Notes under the pieces: generated by a model
Seen by the model: the letters and a program-made list of their open reading frames with translations, nothing else
Databases searched by the model: none
Told to the model about the DNA's origin: nothing
In this document: positions 48,101 to 59,188 of the stretch, piece after piece
Position numbering within the stretch: position 1 is the first letter of the stretch
Layout of the letters: each line of letters starts with the position of its first letter
Source: Microstegium vimineum
Taxonomy: Eukaryota > Streptophyta > Magnoliopsida > Poales > Poaceae
DNA length: 64,000 nucleotides
Assembly: GCA_022036555.1 (NCBI GenBank)
Contig: CM039119.1
Span: 39,191,255-39,255,254, forward strand
Direction: 5' to 3'
Position numbers and translations under genes: made by a program

Positions 48101-48795
48101 GTCCAACCTGAACATCACGGACATTATAGACTTCGACAACAGAAAAGTCATTATCCAAATCATATTCAGCCATATACCCATCATACAGTTTGGTGCCGTC
48201 AAGGCGCACTTGAATCTAAAAAATGACAAAGCAAGAAATGAGCACACAATGATCAGAAGTAAACAGATTAGTAAAGGATGATTGTCACCACCAACCTTTA
48301 AGTCATCATGGTCTTTGGTTGTAGCATCAAGAGCTCTAACCAAAGTTGCAGTAGTCAAAAACTTCGTAAAAAACTGGTGTTCAATAGCTATGCCTGAGCA
48401 TGAAAATAAGATTTTGTCTCCTACAGAGGATCGCAAGTTAAATCATTTATAACTGGTGGCATTTCAATATATATTTGTTAGAAAACTAAGAAGACTAAGC
48501 ATATATAATCACCATTGAACAAAATAATAGAAGCGACACTTTTAGACAAACATGATTTAAGCCCATCACTGAGCCCAGTCCAAACATCTTGGTTAGAGTC
48601 CCAAAGGAGGTCACCTAGTTGAAGAAAATAAAATATAAAGCAGCTGTGAATAATCATATAAACTGCGAAAACGCCGGGGGCGTAGCAGAAAAGAGAAAAA
48701 GATAGCAGACCTGAGATCCACTCATTCTTGAAGGCTCTACTATTCTTATGAAAGCTTCTAGGGAGATGACCACTGCCCCTCTTAGCTTTCACCAT
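43913..48795 (-). CDS. Chimeric gene: two degenerate trypsin-like domains plus RRS1 C-terminal half, 16 exons, one-base deletion
   Basis: Minus-strand exons: 48711-48795, 48513-48614, 48296-48420, 47949-48215, 47630-47801, 47137-47180, 46711-46758, 46473-46631, 46257-46381, 45921-46184, 45478-45611, 45073-45254, 44664-44775, 44346-44529, 44151-44261, 43913-44038. Phases fit throughout; the sum is 2240 nt, one short of a whole frame. The missing base is at 47649-47651, where CAG is followed by TAA and an A-run, so translation from ATG 48795 would stop at 243 aa. Without the loss the product is 746 aa. Domain 1 (SIILFNGDKILFSCSG to PWEGGPLLSFDGDMVG) and domain 2 (ALASFNGEKRFFACTC to GIGGPLVNLDGNIIG) lack the catalytic Ser. 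The tail (EPGVDPFAQRKQKKHVEK, HIQLAAKSLPFSGTKAD, KLPGEKPPNHHGKHRKFLP, QLDVGKAITMYKVKKEKQRRK) is RRS1-like, a factor that loads 5S RNP in 60S assembly. Transcription and translation are unproven. Confidence 0.75.
46552..46611 (-). repeat. 30-bp in-frame tandem duplication in an exon
   Basis: Two near-copies encode SFEDTFGAIH and SFEDPFGGIH in the linker before the second trypsin-like domain. Confidence 0.9.
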
Positions 48796-49073
48796 ATTTT
48801 TGAAGACTGGTGCAGAACTTTCTTTTAGAAATAAAAAAAGGGCAAAATGTGGGGGTCATAAGCAGTGAAGCAACAATATAAAACTATAACCGAGCAACTA
48901 ATCAGGAATGTGAATAATGGCATTATGTCAGGGTTGCTGATCCTTGGTTGCCCGAAACACCAAGAAGGTAGCCAAAAAGCATAATTTCTTAGCAGTGGCA
49001 GAGCTTGCATCTAAATTGCGCATGGCCAACAAGTAGATACATTGATTGTTCATAAATATCAGCTAGCTGTTAG
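48796..49073 (-). other. 5' UTR acceptor side and intron of the chimeric gene
   Basis: The start codon 48795 is preceded on the minus strand by CTGCACCAG|TCTTC, a good splice acceptor at about 48813, so 48796-48812 is probably 5' UTR and the rest intron. Confidence 0.5.
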
Positions 49074-50039
49074 TGTACATGCAGTGGCGGGCGCAGGATT
49101 TAAGGGTTGGGTATTCAAAATGTAGAGTGGTACTAAATTTTTTTTTTGCCAACCAAATGGCTATTGGGCATGCATAATGCCATATAGTTAAAAATATAGG
49201 AAATATATAACCCATAATTGAGCACAAAATTCATATATTCACAGTACTGTATATTCAAGAATTTGAGCATAAATTAAAATTGTTCAACATAAAAAAGGTA
49301 AATAATTCAACATAACGTCTAATACTCATGTAGAGGATATGCAACAACAAAATGTCAATAAAACTTACACATTATAAGACAACTTTCCGATCCTTCATGT
49401 TTTGAAATCGGTTGAGGCTAAGACCCTTCTAACAAGTAACAAATTGAACAGGAATTTAGGACTGGGAAGACTGAACAACTGAATTCAACTTACATGTAGT
49501 TCAGTAGACACTAGTTCACTACTTCCGTGTGCCCCTGCTTGCCGGCCGGTTACCGCTGCTTGCTTGTGGCTTGCGATGCGCTGCTGACCTGCTGTGTGCT
49601 GGCTGCTTGCCCTTCCTGCCATCCTGTGCCGCTGCGGTGGCGCCCCTGCCGGTTGGTGCCCGCACGGCTTCTCCTTGGCCTCTTGTCCACCGCCTCGGCC
49701 TCTTGTCCGCCGCCGCTCGCCTGCTCATGCTAGAGCTAGGGTTCGTCGATGCGTGCAGGATTGGGAATTTGGGGCAGCGAGAAGAGACGGAGCGAGGCCG
49801 CTGCGTGAGAGCAGCGCGAGGCCGATTTTGGGCCGCGCTGGGCCGCTCAGCCTCGTCGGTGGGAGAGAAAATGAATGAGAGTTGGGCCTATTTTCCTGTA
49901 CAACTATTCAGAATATTTGTATTTTTGTTTTTTCAAATACAAACCTGTATACCTACTATATGTATAAAAAATTTGTCAAAAAATTTGGGTATTCAACTGA
50001 ATACCATTGAATGCAGGTGGGCCCGCCCCTGTGTACATG
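49074..50039. mobile_element. Non-autonomous hAT transposon with 8-bp target duplication
   Basis: Element 49082-50031 (950 bp) has ends CAGTGGCGGGC and GCCCGCCCCTG, which are inverted copies. It is flanked by perfect 8-bp TGTACATG repeats at 49074-49081 and 50032-50039. Eight-bp duplications and CAGxGGCGG ends fit hAT. No transposase. A GC-rich core (49530-49870), open on both strands, may be captured host DNA. It lies in the presumed 5' UTR intron of the chimeric gene. Confidence 0.88.
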
Positions 50040-51299
50040 TCTTTTGGAGTTTGTAAAAACAGTACGTGTGACATGAAGTTTTGCCACTGTTAGCTCAACT
50101 ATCAGCTATAGCATGGAGTGCTGACATGACAAGGATAGTGAAATGTCACACCTGATGTATAAGCCTATTTCTTAGGTTGTGTCCAACTGTATTTCAAGTG
50201 CCAAGTATGTTCCCCAAACATACGTTTATGGTATTCCTCGGTTCTGAGTTTCGCAACTAACCGATCGGTTTCTACATCTCAGGTAACCGAACTTTCTCAA
50301 AGAACCGATCGATTTCGGTTAACCGAATGCCCAGGCTAAAACACAACTGAAAGAAAAGAGCTCACTTAAGCCTTGTATTTTATTTTATTATTTGGTGCAG
50401 GTTAAGGTAGTCACTAGTCAAACCTAGCTTCGCCTTCCAATTGGAAGGTATGTAACATGTTCTCTTCTACCACTTAGTATAGACCACACATACAAAAAGC
50501 GCCAAAGAAGCAGTCAACTTCATAATTCAAAAAAAGGAACACTATGTAACTAATCTTTTTGCTCAATATTCCATGTTATACTTTAAGATAAGTTGGTGTA
50601 TTTTTTCAGAATTCCATGCACTGGTGGCCGGGCTCAATCACCGTCACACACACATGCATCATGCAGATGCAGCAATAGCAGGGCAGCATGCAGGCTAATA
50701 GTACTATTTAACTAGCTTTCAAGCGGCGCCGGCTGCCTAGTCTAGCACTTTTTTACATGCAAGCACCCCTCTCGCTTCCACGGTGTCAAGAAAATTTATT
50801 AACGGTTGCTTAGCACCGTCTCAACCCTCTGTGATGTACCTGGTCTTAGAGGAGACAGAGCTCTGCCAAATAGATCTTTAGTAGTACGTTGCATATCGCC
50901 CGGGCTCCACAAAAGTCCTAGTTCCGGATACTGTTACTCTGGTAGCGCTGCTCATTGATTATAAATCGTACTAGATTCTTTAAGCGGTTTCTAAAGAAAC
51001 ACTGTATGCTTGAAGATCAATATCTTTTAGAATTATAACAGCAATATTGTACTACCCAATCAAGCGATCTTGTTGAAAGAAGTCGACCCGCTGAAGTAAA
51101 GTTCCAATTAGATGACGCATGTAATCGGCTGCATGTACCAAGAAAAAACACCACTACACCCACATGCCACAAGAGGTGGGGCACAAATCTGGACTTCGCC
51201 GTTCCCGTCTCCCACCGCAAGAATGTTTAGATCAGATCTAGGTTTAAGGTGCCTGAAGTCAAACGAGAGGGAGGAAAGGGATGCGGGTGATGCACGTAC
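50040..51299. other. Intron or intergenic DNA, no gene seen
   Basis: Holds a patch of 'accgatcggtttc' and 'ggttaaccgaa' inverted phrases (50238-50335) suggesting an old DNA transposon. Otherwise AT-rich and featureless. Confidence 0.4.
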
Positions 51300-51430
51300 C
51301 TGGTGTCCGGCCTTAGAAGGTGCAGGCAGGGCGGCGCGGCAATCCTAGCGGGATCGCCCGGCAGTCGCTGGCTGAGAGAGGGAGGGAGGAAGAGGAAGAG
51401 GAGGAGGAGACTGGTGACTGACCCTCGTGC
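51300..51430 (-). other. Possible 5' UTR exon of the chimeric gene
   Basis: The minus strand has GACACCAG|GTACGTGC, a strong donor at 51298-51299, beneath a GC-rich stretch with 'ctctcagccagcgactgccgg'. It could splice to 48812. The upper limit is a guess. Inference only. Confidence 0.35.
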
Positions 51431-51841
51431 CCTTCCGATTTCTTCCGTGTTGCGCGTTACAGCAAGCGGCCCACAGCTGTACTGTACAAGCACGGCCCAT
51501 CTGCTAGGGCTAGCGTTGCCCAGCGCTGGAGTGACGAACGAGTCCACGATTCTTGAACAACAACGCATGATTCGGACTCCGACGCGGACACACGGTAGTC
51601 AAAAAAAAAACTTGTACCTGAGCAGATCGAGCCCGGTCCAAGCTCGATGGGTTTTAGCCCACCCACGAATCTTATTGGACATGGCCTGGACACCGATTTT
51701 GAAGCCTGCAAAAAAATCTTAACACGAAATGCTATTTTTTATAGCTATTTTACACTTAAAAAAAGGTGTGTGGCGGTCCGCCCAAAGCTTGGGTCCGGCA
51801 TGAAAAATAAGACCCAAGTTGGCTCGTGGGTTGATCATGGG

Positions 51842-52083
51842 TGTTGTAGTTTGTGTACTTGGAACAGTAGAATAAAGACAGGGACAGTAGAAAATGACGG
51901 ACCCTTTATTGATGAACAGTAAAATATATATATATACAAGCCCTCGATAGGGCAGTTCCAGGACTCGTAGGAGACCACGCTCCCACGATGGAGAGCCCGC
52001 TCCCATCTCTCTTCCTTGTGGGCAACTGCTATTAGCAGTTGTTAATTAATTGATCATTAAGAATATTAAGAATATTCTCAACA
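51842..52083 (-). repeat. 3' LTR of minus-strand copia element
   Basis: TG...CA ends, near-identical to 62494-62733. Minus-strand polypurine tract AGATAATTGATAGGGGGAG adjoins it at 52084-52102. Confidence 0.95.
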
Positions 52084-52415
52084 CTCCCCCTATCAATTAT
52101 CTTCTGGAAGCTTCAATGTTCATCATAGATATTAATATTGTTAATCCTTCGAAAAACCATGTGGGAAAAAAACTTAGGAATACATTGATATATCTGGATA
52201 AAACTCCTTAGAACCCAATGGGAAAAATATAGGAGAAACACCATGACAATCATATAGCAATGTCTTAATATATCATCTCCTATAAAATCCCGGTGGGGAA
52301 AATTCAGATGATATGACATACATAATGCTGATATTGCCTCGTTAAAAACTTTATATGAGAAACCTTTAAAGTAAAACTCATATAAAGAAAAGAGTGCAAT
52401 ACAATGTGAAATGGA
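52084..52415 (-). other. 3' noncoding region and polypurine tract of copia
   Basis: Between RNase H stop (52416-52418) and 3' LTR. Polypurine tract at 52084-52094; a second copy-like CAGGGGGAG lies at 52433-52441, inside the RNase H end. Confidence 0.7.
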
Positions 52416-53227
52416 TTATTTATCAAGGGATACTCCCCCTGATTTCTGCAAGTCCCTAAGTCTCATCATACCAATTCCTTCAACATATTTATGAAACATA
52501 GAATATGGTAGAGACTTTGTGAATAAATCTGCAAGATTATCACATGACTTAGTTTGCAGAACTTCGATTTCCCCATTCTTTTGCAACTCATGGGGATAGA
52601 AATACTTGGGAGTAATATGTTTCATCAAGTTACTTTTGATATAACCTGATTCCATTTGCACAACACAAGCAGCATTATCTTCAAAGATAATTGTCAGTGC
52701 ATCAAGTGCACCCATTCCACATGATTTCAATATGTGGTCTACCATTCTGCGAAGCCATACACACTCTCCTGATGCTTCATATAATGCAATAATCTCAGAA
52801 TGATTGGTGGAAGTAGACACTAAAGTTTGCTTGGAAGATTTCCAAGAAATTGTCGTTCCACCATTCAAAAATACAAAACCAGTTTGGGATTTGCCATTAT
52901 GGGGATCAGATAAATAGCCAGCATCTGTATAACCCAGTAGACCTTGATCTTGATTTTTTCTGTAAAATAATCCAAGATCTCTTGTGCCATTAAGATATCT
53001 AAAGACAGTCTTCACTCCAGCCCAATGACGTTTGGTAGGAGCTGCACTATGTCTTGCTAATAAATTTACTGCAAAAGCAATGTCCGGCCGGGTACTATTA
53101 GCAAGATACATAAGTGCACCAATGGCACTAAGATAAGGAACCTCAGGTCCCAAAATCTTTTATCCTTCCTCCCTTGGTCTGAAAGGATCTTTATCAACAT
53201 CCAAAGATCTAACAATCATGGGGGTTT
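52416..53227 (-). pseudogene. Copia RNase H and RT C-terminus
   Basis: Frame 52416-53153 reads YLSAIGALMYLANSTRPDIA, LLGYTDAGYLSDPHNGKSQTG, TSTNHSEIIALYEASGE and ENLADLFTKSLP-like (CDNLADLFTKSL). An in-frame TAA lies just before it near 53160, and the coding extends to 53227 where the nested LTR interrupts. RNase H removes the RNA strand during cDNA synthesis. Confidence 0.88.
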
Positions 53228-54469
53228 TGTTAGGAATATGCCCTAGAGCTAATCATGTAGATGATTATATTCTGATTGTATCCATGATTAATAAAGTGTT
53301 CTTTGAATATCCATTATAGACAAATAGTATTGATTGACGATTATGTGAATTGTTTGTGGAACTCAATTACCTGAATGGTTATTCTAAAAGTTGTCCCTGG
53401 TCGGCATTCTTGTAAGAGCACACTTGAATATTAGACCAGCACATGTATTAGTTGATGACTATGTTTCACAAGTCATAGACATGGAGATGTCAAACTAATA
53501 ATGTGGGCACATGTGAGACATGTAGGCTGGACTGACCCAACAAGAGAAAGTCTCTATTCATGTCATGTACGTTATGTCCTTAGACCTGAGATTGTGGTAT
53601 GTACTCAAGATGTGAAACGATCTACTTAGGGACTATCAAACGCTACTCCGTTATTGGGTAGTTATAAAGGTGGTCGTTGGGTGGTCGGGAAACATGCTAT
53701 GAGACATAGACAATCAAGATGGAATTTGCCCCTCTCTTCGTGAGAGAGATATCACTGGATCACTCATGTGATTGGATCAACAAATGCATGACCATGCTTG
53801 GGTTAAGTGTTAACCCACGAGTTGAACCATATATCGAGTGGCAAAGGGAATAACTTGTACATGGTCATAGTGGTTCGTCTGATATGATCATAGCATATGC
53901 ATAGGAGTTGACACGCCTTGCTAGAGGCCGCTATCAACTATTGGTCGAGTAAGAGTACTTGGGCCATGTCTATGTATGCGTGAGCCCATAGGGTCGCACG
54001 CTTAAAGGGCTGGAAGCCTAATTCGGGTTGGACCCGAATTAGACTAGGTTTAGGGTTACTAATGGGCCTCCAACGTGGGAGCTCGTCAGGACGCCTATAT
54101 AAGCAAGGGGTGGGCGCGGGGCGAGATTCATCCACGCCTTTTGGCAGCCGCCGTCGCCTCCCCACGCTCGCGCCTTTTGCTCCTCGCGGACCTAGCAGTC
54201 CGGAGGCGCAACGCTTTCTCCCTGTACGTGTGGGATTCCTCGGAGGTGCTGCATCTGGAGCACAAGGACGAACCGCGCGAAGGGGACGTTGAGACGGACG
54301 ACCACGCAACTGCACTGCCTGCTGCGACGCGCACGACTACATCAAGTCGTCTTCCGCTGCACCTGCGCGTCTAGTGGTAATCCCGTAACCTATAACTAGC
54401 AGTAGATCCTGTTTTATGAGGTCGAAAAGTTTTGTTTTCCGGCTAGCGTAGCAACCTCGTATTCCTTCA
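53228..54469 (+). mobile_element. Solo LTR of a Ty1/copia element nested in RT
   Basis: 1242 bp, TGTTAGGAATATGCCCTAG to GTATTCCTTCA, flanked by perfect GGTTT (53223-53227 and 54470-54474). The opening matches a common grass copia LTR. A plus-strand TATA-like 'cctatataagcaagggg' lies at 54094. A solo LTR remains after recombination between two LTRs. Confidence 0.9.
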
Positions 54470-56761
54470 GGTTTTACATGGGTAAGCTTTATCCATGTTG
54501 AATTTCTCCAACATCTTCTGGATATAGGCAGCTTGATATACAAAAATCCCAGATGAAAAATGCTCAAGTTGTAAACCTAAGAAAAATTTGGTTTGACCCA
54601 AATCTTTCATTTCAAACTCCGCCTTCAAATGATGGCGTGCTTCATTAATTTCATGTTTGTTCCCAATGATATTTATATCATCAACGTATACAGACACAAT
54701 GCAAAAACCCTTTGAGGATTTCTTAATGAAGACACACGGGCAATCATCATTATTTGTGTATCCCTTAAGCTTAAGGAATTCACTTAACTGATTGTACCAC
54801 ATTCGGCCCGATTGTTTTAAGACATATAATGGCTTATGCAACTTAATACAAAACATGTTGCGATTTGCCTCATAATTTGGTATACTGATTCCATCAGGAA
54901 CTTTCATGTATATCTCAGAATCCAATGACCCATACAAATATGCGGTCACTACGTCCATCAACTACATAGATAGACGATTTTGTACTGCCAATGATATTAA
55001 GTATCGGAAAGTTATGCCACTCATAACTAGAGAATAAGTCTCGTTGAAATCAATGTCGGGCCTTTCCGTGAAGCCTTGTGCTACCAGCCTCGCTTTATAT
55101 CTGACCGCTTCATTGTTTTCATTCCATTTCCGGATGAAAACCCATTTGTATCCAACAGGATGGACATCAGGAGGTGTCGGCAATACGGCCGAAAACACTT
55201 CCCTTTTTGAGAATGAGGCTATCTCTGCTTCTATTGCATCCTTCCACTTGTTCCAGTCCGAGCGCCTTTTGCACTCTACCATGGATTTTGGATCTGGATC
55301 ATTTTGGAGGATTTCAGCAATTTGTTCAAAGAAGTAAATGTCGACATTTGTAACTTTTCGATCATAGGACTCTCCGGTCTCTATATAATTGATGGCAATT
55401 TTGTCAACCCTTAATAGATCATCGTGATTTCCCAAAACAATTGATCTAGGGCCTTCCGATGTCCCAGCCACATAACTTATGCGCATGTCTGGACTAGGAA
55501 TCAAATCAAATCTTTCCAAAAGATATTGATTAGTAACAAGGTGATTTACATCAAATGAAAGTTGGCTTTCGTTTACCACTTTCTTCTGTTTCATATCTTG
55601 CACCTTGGAATTGCCTCTCCCCCTCTTGCGTCCAAGAGGGACAATTTGAGTGGTTTTATTTGGTACTTCCACTCTTTCTGGCACATTCCTTGCAGGATAG
55701 AAAGATTTAACAATACCTTTATAGTTGGTAAACGCATCTGACAGATTATTTGCAATATTTTGCAAATTTAGAATTCTCTGAACTTGATGTTCAGTTTCCA
55801 TAGTACGTGGATCAGAATATGAAATGCCTTCCGCATTCCATTCAATTTCCCAGCATTCATTTTGGTACAATTCTCCCCCTAATGCCGGAAAATGATCCTC
55901 ATTAAAAATACAATCAGCGAACCGGGCCGTAAATAGATCCCCGATGAGAGGTTCTATGTACTTAATGATCGACGGAGATTTAAATCCAACATAGATCCCC
56001 AGTTTCCTGTGTGGCCCCATAGCTGTCCGCTGAGGTGGTGAGATGGGTACATAAATAGCACACCCAAACTTACGCAGATGGGAAATACTTGGTGGATTTC
56101 CACGTACTAATTCCAAGGGGGAATTATCATGATATGCAGTTGGTCGTAGTTGGATCAATTCAGCGACGTGCAAAACTGCATGACCCCAACACGAAGTAGG
56201 CAACTTGCAATTCATCAACATTGGTCTAGCAATGAGTTTAATTCTCTTTATTGATTTAGCCAAGCCATTTTGAGTATGGACATAAGGTACAGAATGTTGA
56301 ACCCGAATTCCCGTTGCCATACAATAATCATTGAAGGCATGGGATGAAAATTCAGCAGCATTGTCCATTCAAATTGCTTGAATTCGATGTTCAGGATAAT
56401 GTGCCTTCAACTGTATTAGTTGAGACAAAATTTTGGCAAAAGCATGGTTGCGTGTCGACAAGAGAGACACATGAGACCATCTAGTAGATGCATCTATCAA
56501 CACCATGAAATACCTGAATGGTCCACATGTTGGTTGAATCGGTCCACAAATATCTCCTTAAATTCGTTCAAGATATTTTAGTGGCTCTGCTTTGATCTTA
56601 AGTGTTGATGGTCTTAAGATCAATTTCCCAGTAGCACAAGGAGTGCATACAAAATCCGAAGATTGTGGGAGTTTTGCTTTATGCAAATTATGACCAAGTG
56701 AATTGCTGATAATTTTTCGCATCATCCCTATTCCAGGGTGACCAAGTCTATCATGCCAAAT
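54470..56761 (-). pseudogene. Copia integrase and RT, with stops
   Basis: RT (54470-54961): DVVTAYLYGSLDS, LHKPLYVLKQSGRMWY, catalytic YVDD near 54690, FFLGLQLEH. TAG at 54962-54964. Upstream frame 54962-56368: second integrase D in MDNAAEFSS; the usual Glu (HTQNGLAE) is Lys (GLAKS). Then KWVFIRKWNENNEAVRYKARLVAQGF of RT. Further stops in the same frame: TGA 56369-56371 and TAA 56558-56560, with an HxRLGHPG-type pre-integrase motif and a CTPCATGK-like zinc part in between up to 56761. Confidence 0.88.
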
Positions 56762-57217
56762 CTAGAATGAATTGACATTCTGAAAAATTACCTTATATGC
56801 AACAAGAGACTTTGGTTTTATGTATGTATAGTACAATCCAGATTCGAGGGAAGGAATTTTTTCACAAACTTGCTTGCCAGATCCAGTAAGTTTCGTGAAG
56901 AAAATGAATTCTTCTTTGTTATCTACATGTGTTTCCACATGAAGACCATTCTTACGGATATCATGGTAGCTTAACAAGGTACGAGTCGATTCCCGATACA
57001 ATAATTCATCCTCTATCGTCAATTGAGTACCCATAGGGAGAATAATAGTGGCTCTACCAAAACCAACTATTAGAGCATCACGTCCAGCGATGGTCATAAC
57101 ATTTCCTTCTCTTTTCTTAAGAGTCTGGAAATATCTCATCTCCCTAAGAATAGTGTTTGTGGTTCCACTATCTACAATACATAATTCCTCCTCCAATGGA
57201 TTGACTTGATGAGACAT
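56762..57217 (-). pseudogene. Copia aspartic protease
   Basis: Starts MSHQVNPLEEELCIVDSGTTN with catalytic DSGTT; a flap-like region follows (IILPMGTQLTIEDELLY). TAG at 56762-56764 separates it from integrase in the same frame. The protease cuts the polyprotein. Confidence 0.85.
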
Positions 57218-57480
57218 CTATAGTAAAATAAGAATGCAATTAAAACTCTTATTGAACATATAGAGATACATACACAACCACAACAATGTATTACAATATC
57301 AATCCTTACAATATGACATTACAATACATATTTGTTCTCACAATCTCCCAATCACTAACAAGTTTGTACAACTCAAATCATACATAGAGTTTGCACAACT
57401 TAATTTATTACAACACAAGACTTGCTAACATAATACTTAAACGGATATCAACCACGGATTGAGATCTTCAAACTTGAATC
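57218..57480 (-). other. Short gap between gag and protease frames
   Basis: AT-rich, no coding. Gag and protease are in different frames. Confidence 0.5.
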
Positions 57481-58515
57481 TCAAAACATGTCATTGGATT
57501 CAAACTCCACAAGCATGTCCTCCGTTGACATAAGCATGTCTATGTCATCATCATTGTTCTTTGGTTCCTTAGGAGCCTTGCTTGAACAACCCACTTCCTT
57601 AGTGGCCTTAGAAGCAAGATTGAAGTGAGCTTCATATCTTGGTTCTTTGTCTTTGCTTTGCTTTGCCTCCTTTAAAGACTTTTGGTAAAGTGCAACCAAG
57701 TGCTTAGGAGTACGGCAATCCTTAGCAAAGTGTGAGAAAGTGCCACACCTATGACATTTGTTGTCATTGTTGGACTTAGCCTCACCCTTTTGCTTTTTGG
57801 CCTTTGCCTTTTGCTTTTTGTTGAACTTGCGCTTACCGGGCTTGTTCTTTGGATCACCAGAAGTAGATCCTTTGAACCTTTTATTATCCTTAACCTTATT
57901 CTGTACATTATGAACTTCAGGAAGAGGTTTTGCACCAACAGGGTGCTTATGGTGATTCTTCATAAGAAGCTCATCATGTTTCTCAGCTTGAGTCAATGTA
58001 TGAATAAGTTGAGAATAAACAGTGTAATTATTGGCCCGATATTGCTGTTGTAAGACTCGATCTGCAGGAAGCATGGTAGAAAGAGTTTTCTCTATCTTAT
58101 CAGCATCCGTTGGTTCTTTCTCATAGAACTTCAACTTAGAGTAAATGCTATGAACAACATGATTATAATCTGCAATAGACTTAAAGTCCCGCAAACGTAA
58201 ATGGTTCCACTCATGATTAGCCTCAGGCCATATGAGTTCCTTTTGCTGTTCATAGCGCTCCTTAAGAGAAAGCCACAAAGTGCGGGGATTCTCTTCCATA
58301 AGGTACTCTTGTTTGAGATCCTTATGGATGTAGTATCTTAAAAGCATTAATGCCCCGAACTTCTTTTGCTCTTCTAGCACTACCCCTTCAACGGGTTCAT
58401 TAATGTGTGCCAAAAGACCACGGGAAGCAAAGTTTATCTTGATATCTGACGCCCATGTTGGGTAATTATGACCATCTAAGGCGAGTTCATCGAACTCTGG
58501 CTTAATAATGGCCAT
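57481..58515 (-). CDS. Copia gag, intact frame
   Basis: 344 aa. Starts MAIIKPEFDELALDGHNYPTW, typical of copia gag; a UBN2-type core (LWLSLKERYEQQKE, RDFKSIADYNHVVHS, LLPADRVLQQQYRANNY-like) is followed by a Lys-rich stretch and an intact CCHC knuckle CHRCGTFSHFAKDC. It forms the virus-like particle and packs RNA. ATG at 58513-58515. Confidence 0.88.
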   Translation of the reverse strand: MAIIKPEFDELALDGHNYPTWASDIKINFASRGLLAHINEPVEGVVLEEQKKFGALMLLRYYIHKDLKQEYLMEENPRTLWLSLKERYEQQKELIWPEANHEWNHLRLRDFKSIADYNHVVHSIYSKLKFYEKEPTDADKIEKTLSTMLPADRVLQQQYRANNYTVYSQLIHTLTQAEKHDELLMKNHHKHPVGAKPLPEVHNVQNKVKDNKRFKGSTSGDPKNKPGKRKFNKKQKAKAKKQKGEAKSNNDNKCHRCGTFSHFAKDCRTPKHLVALYQKSLKEAKQSKDKEPRYEAHFNLASKATKEVGCSSKAPKEPKNNDDDIDMLMSTEDMLVEFESNDMF

Positions 58516-59188
58516 TGCCTACAAAAGTAGGACCATGTGATTTAATAAACTTATTCAAAGTAAATCAAAATCACAATGGTAAAGCATTGTTGTAATAAAG
58601 TGCAATTAAATTTAAATGACATATCTCAACATGGTTTAAGACAAATAAAAGGTCAAAGTAACTCTCAATGATTATGTATACATGGTTAGATAGTCTCAAA
58701 TGTCATGGACATAGAATAGATCTCCCCCAAGCATACCAAAAATCAATGATCCAAATCATGGTAATCACTACAATAGTGTAGACCATGAATTTTAGTCTCA
58801 AACCTTCAATTTTGGGAATGCATTTTGTAGGTAATCATCTAGTCTCATGGACATGATGTAGACCTTTAGTAATAGGTGATGAAATCACATCCATAGGCAT
58901 GTCTATCGATCGAATAATTCAAAAGAATTAAACGAAAACAATGCCATGGTCTCTATTACCTAATGCTCTCATCCCAAAATTATAACAAAGATATGCATAA
59001 ATAATTGCAACAAGTCATTAGTAATTATAAACTAATGATTATAACAACAATGTTAGGATGGAGAATGTGACAAGGAATAAAATTTCGCAATAATGAAACA
59101 AGTATGAAGTGCACATAAAAATACACGAACATACTAGCAATCTATATTAGACTTCGAAATTGCATAAGTACAATGTAAACCAACACAT
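58516..59188 (-). other. Copia leader part, noncoding
   Basis: AT-rich with no convincing frame. Left half of the leader that the nested LTR splits. Confidence 0.5.

Noticed and set aside
49529..50056. 175-codon plus-strand frame in the hAT element
   Set aside because: Runs out of the element into host DNA; Cys/Ala/Leu-rich from GC-rich sequence; not transposase.
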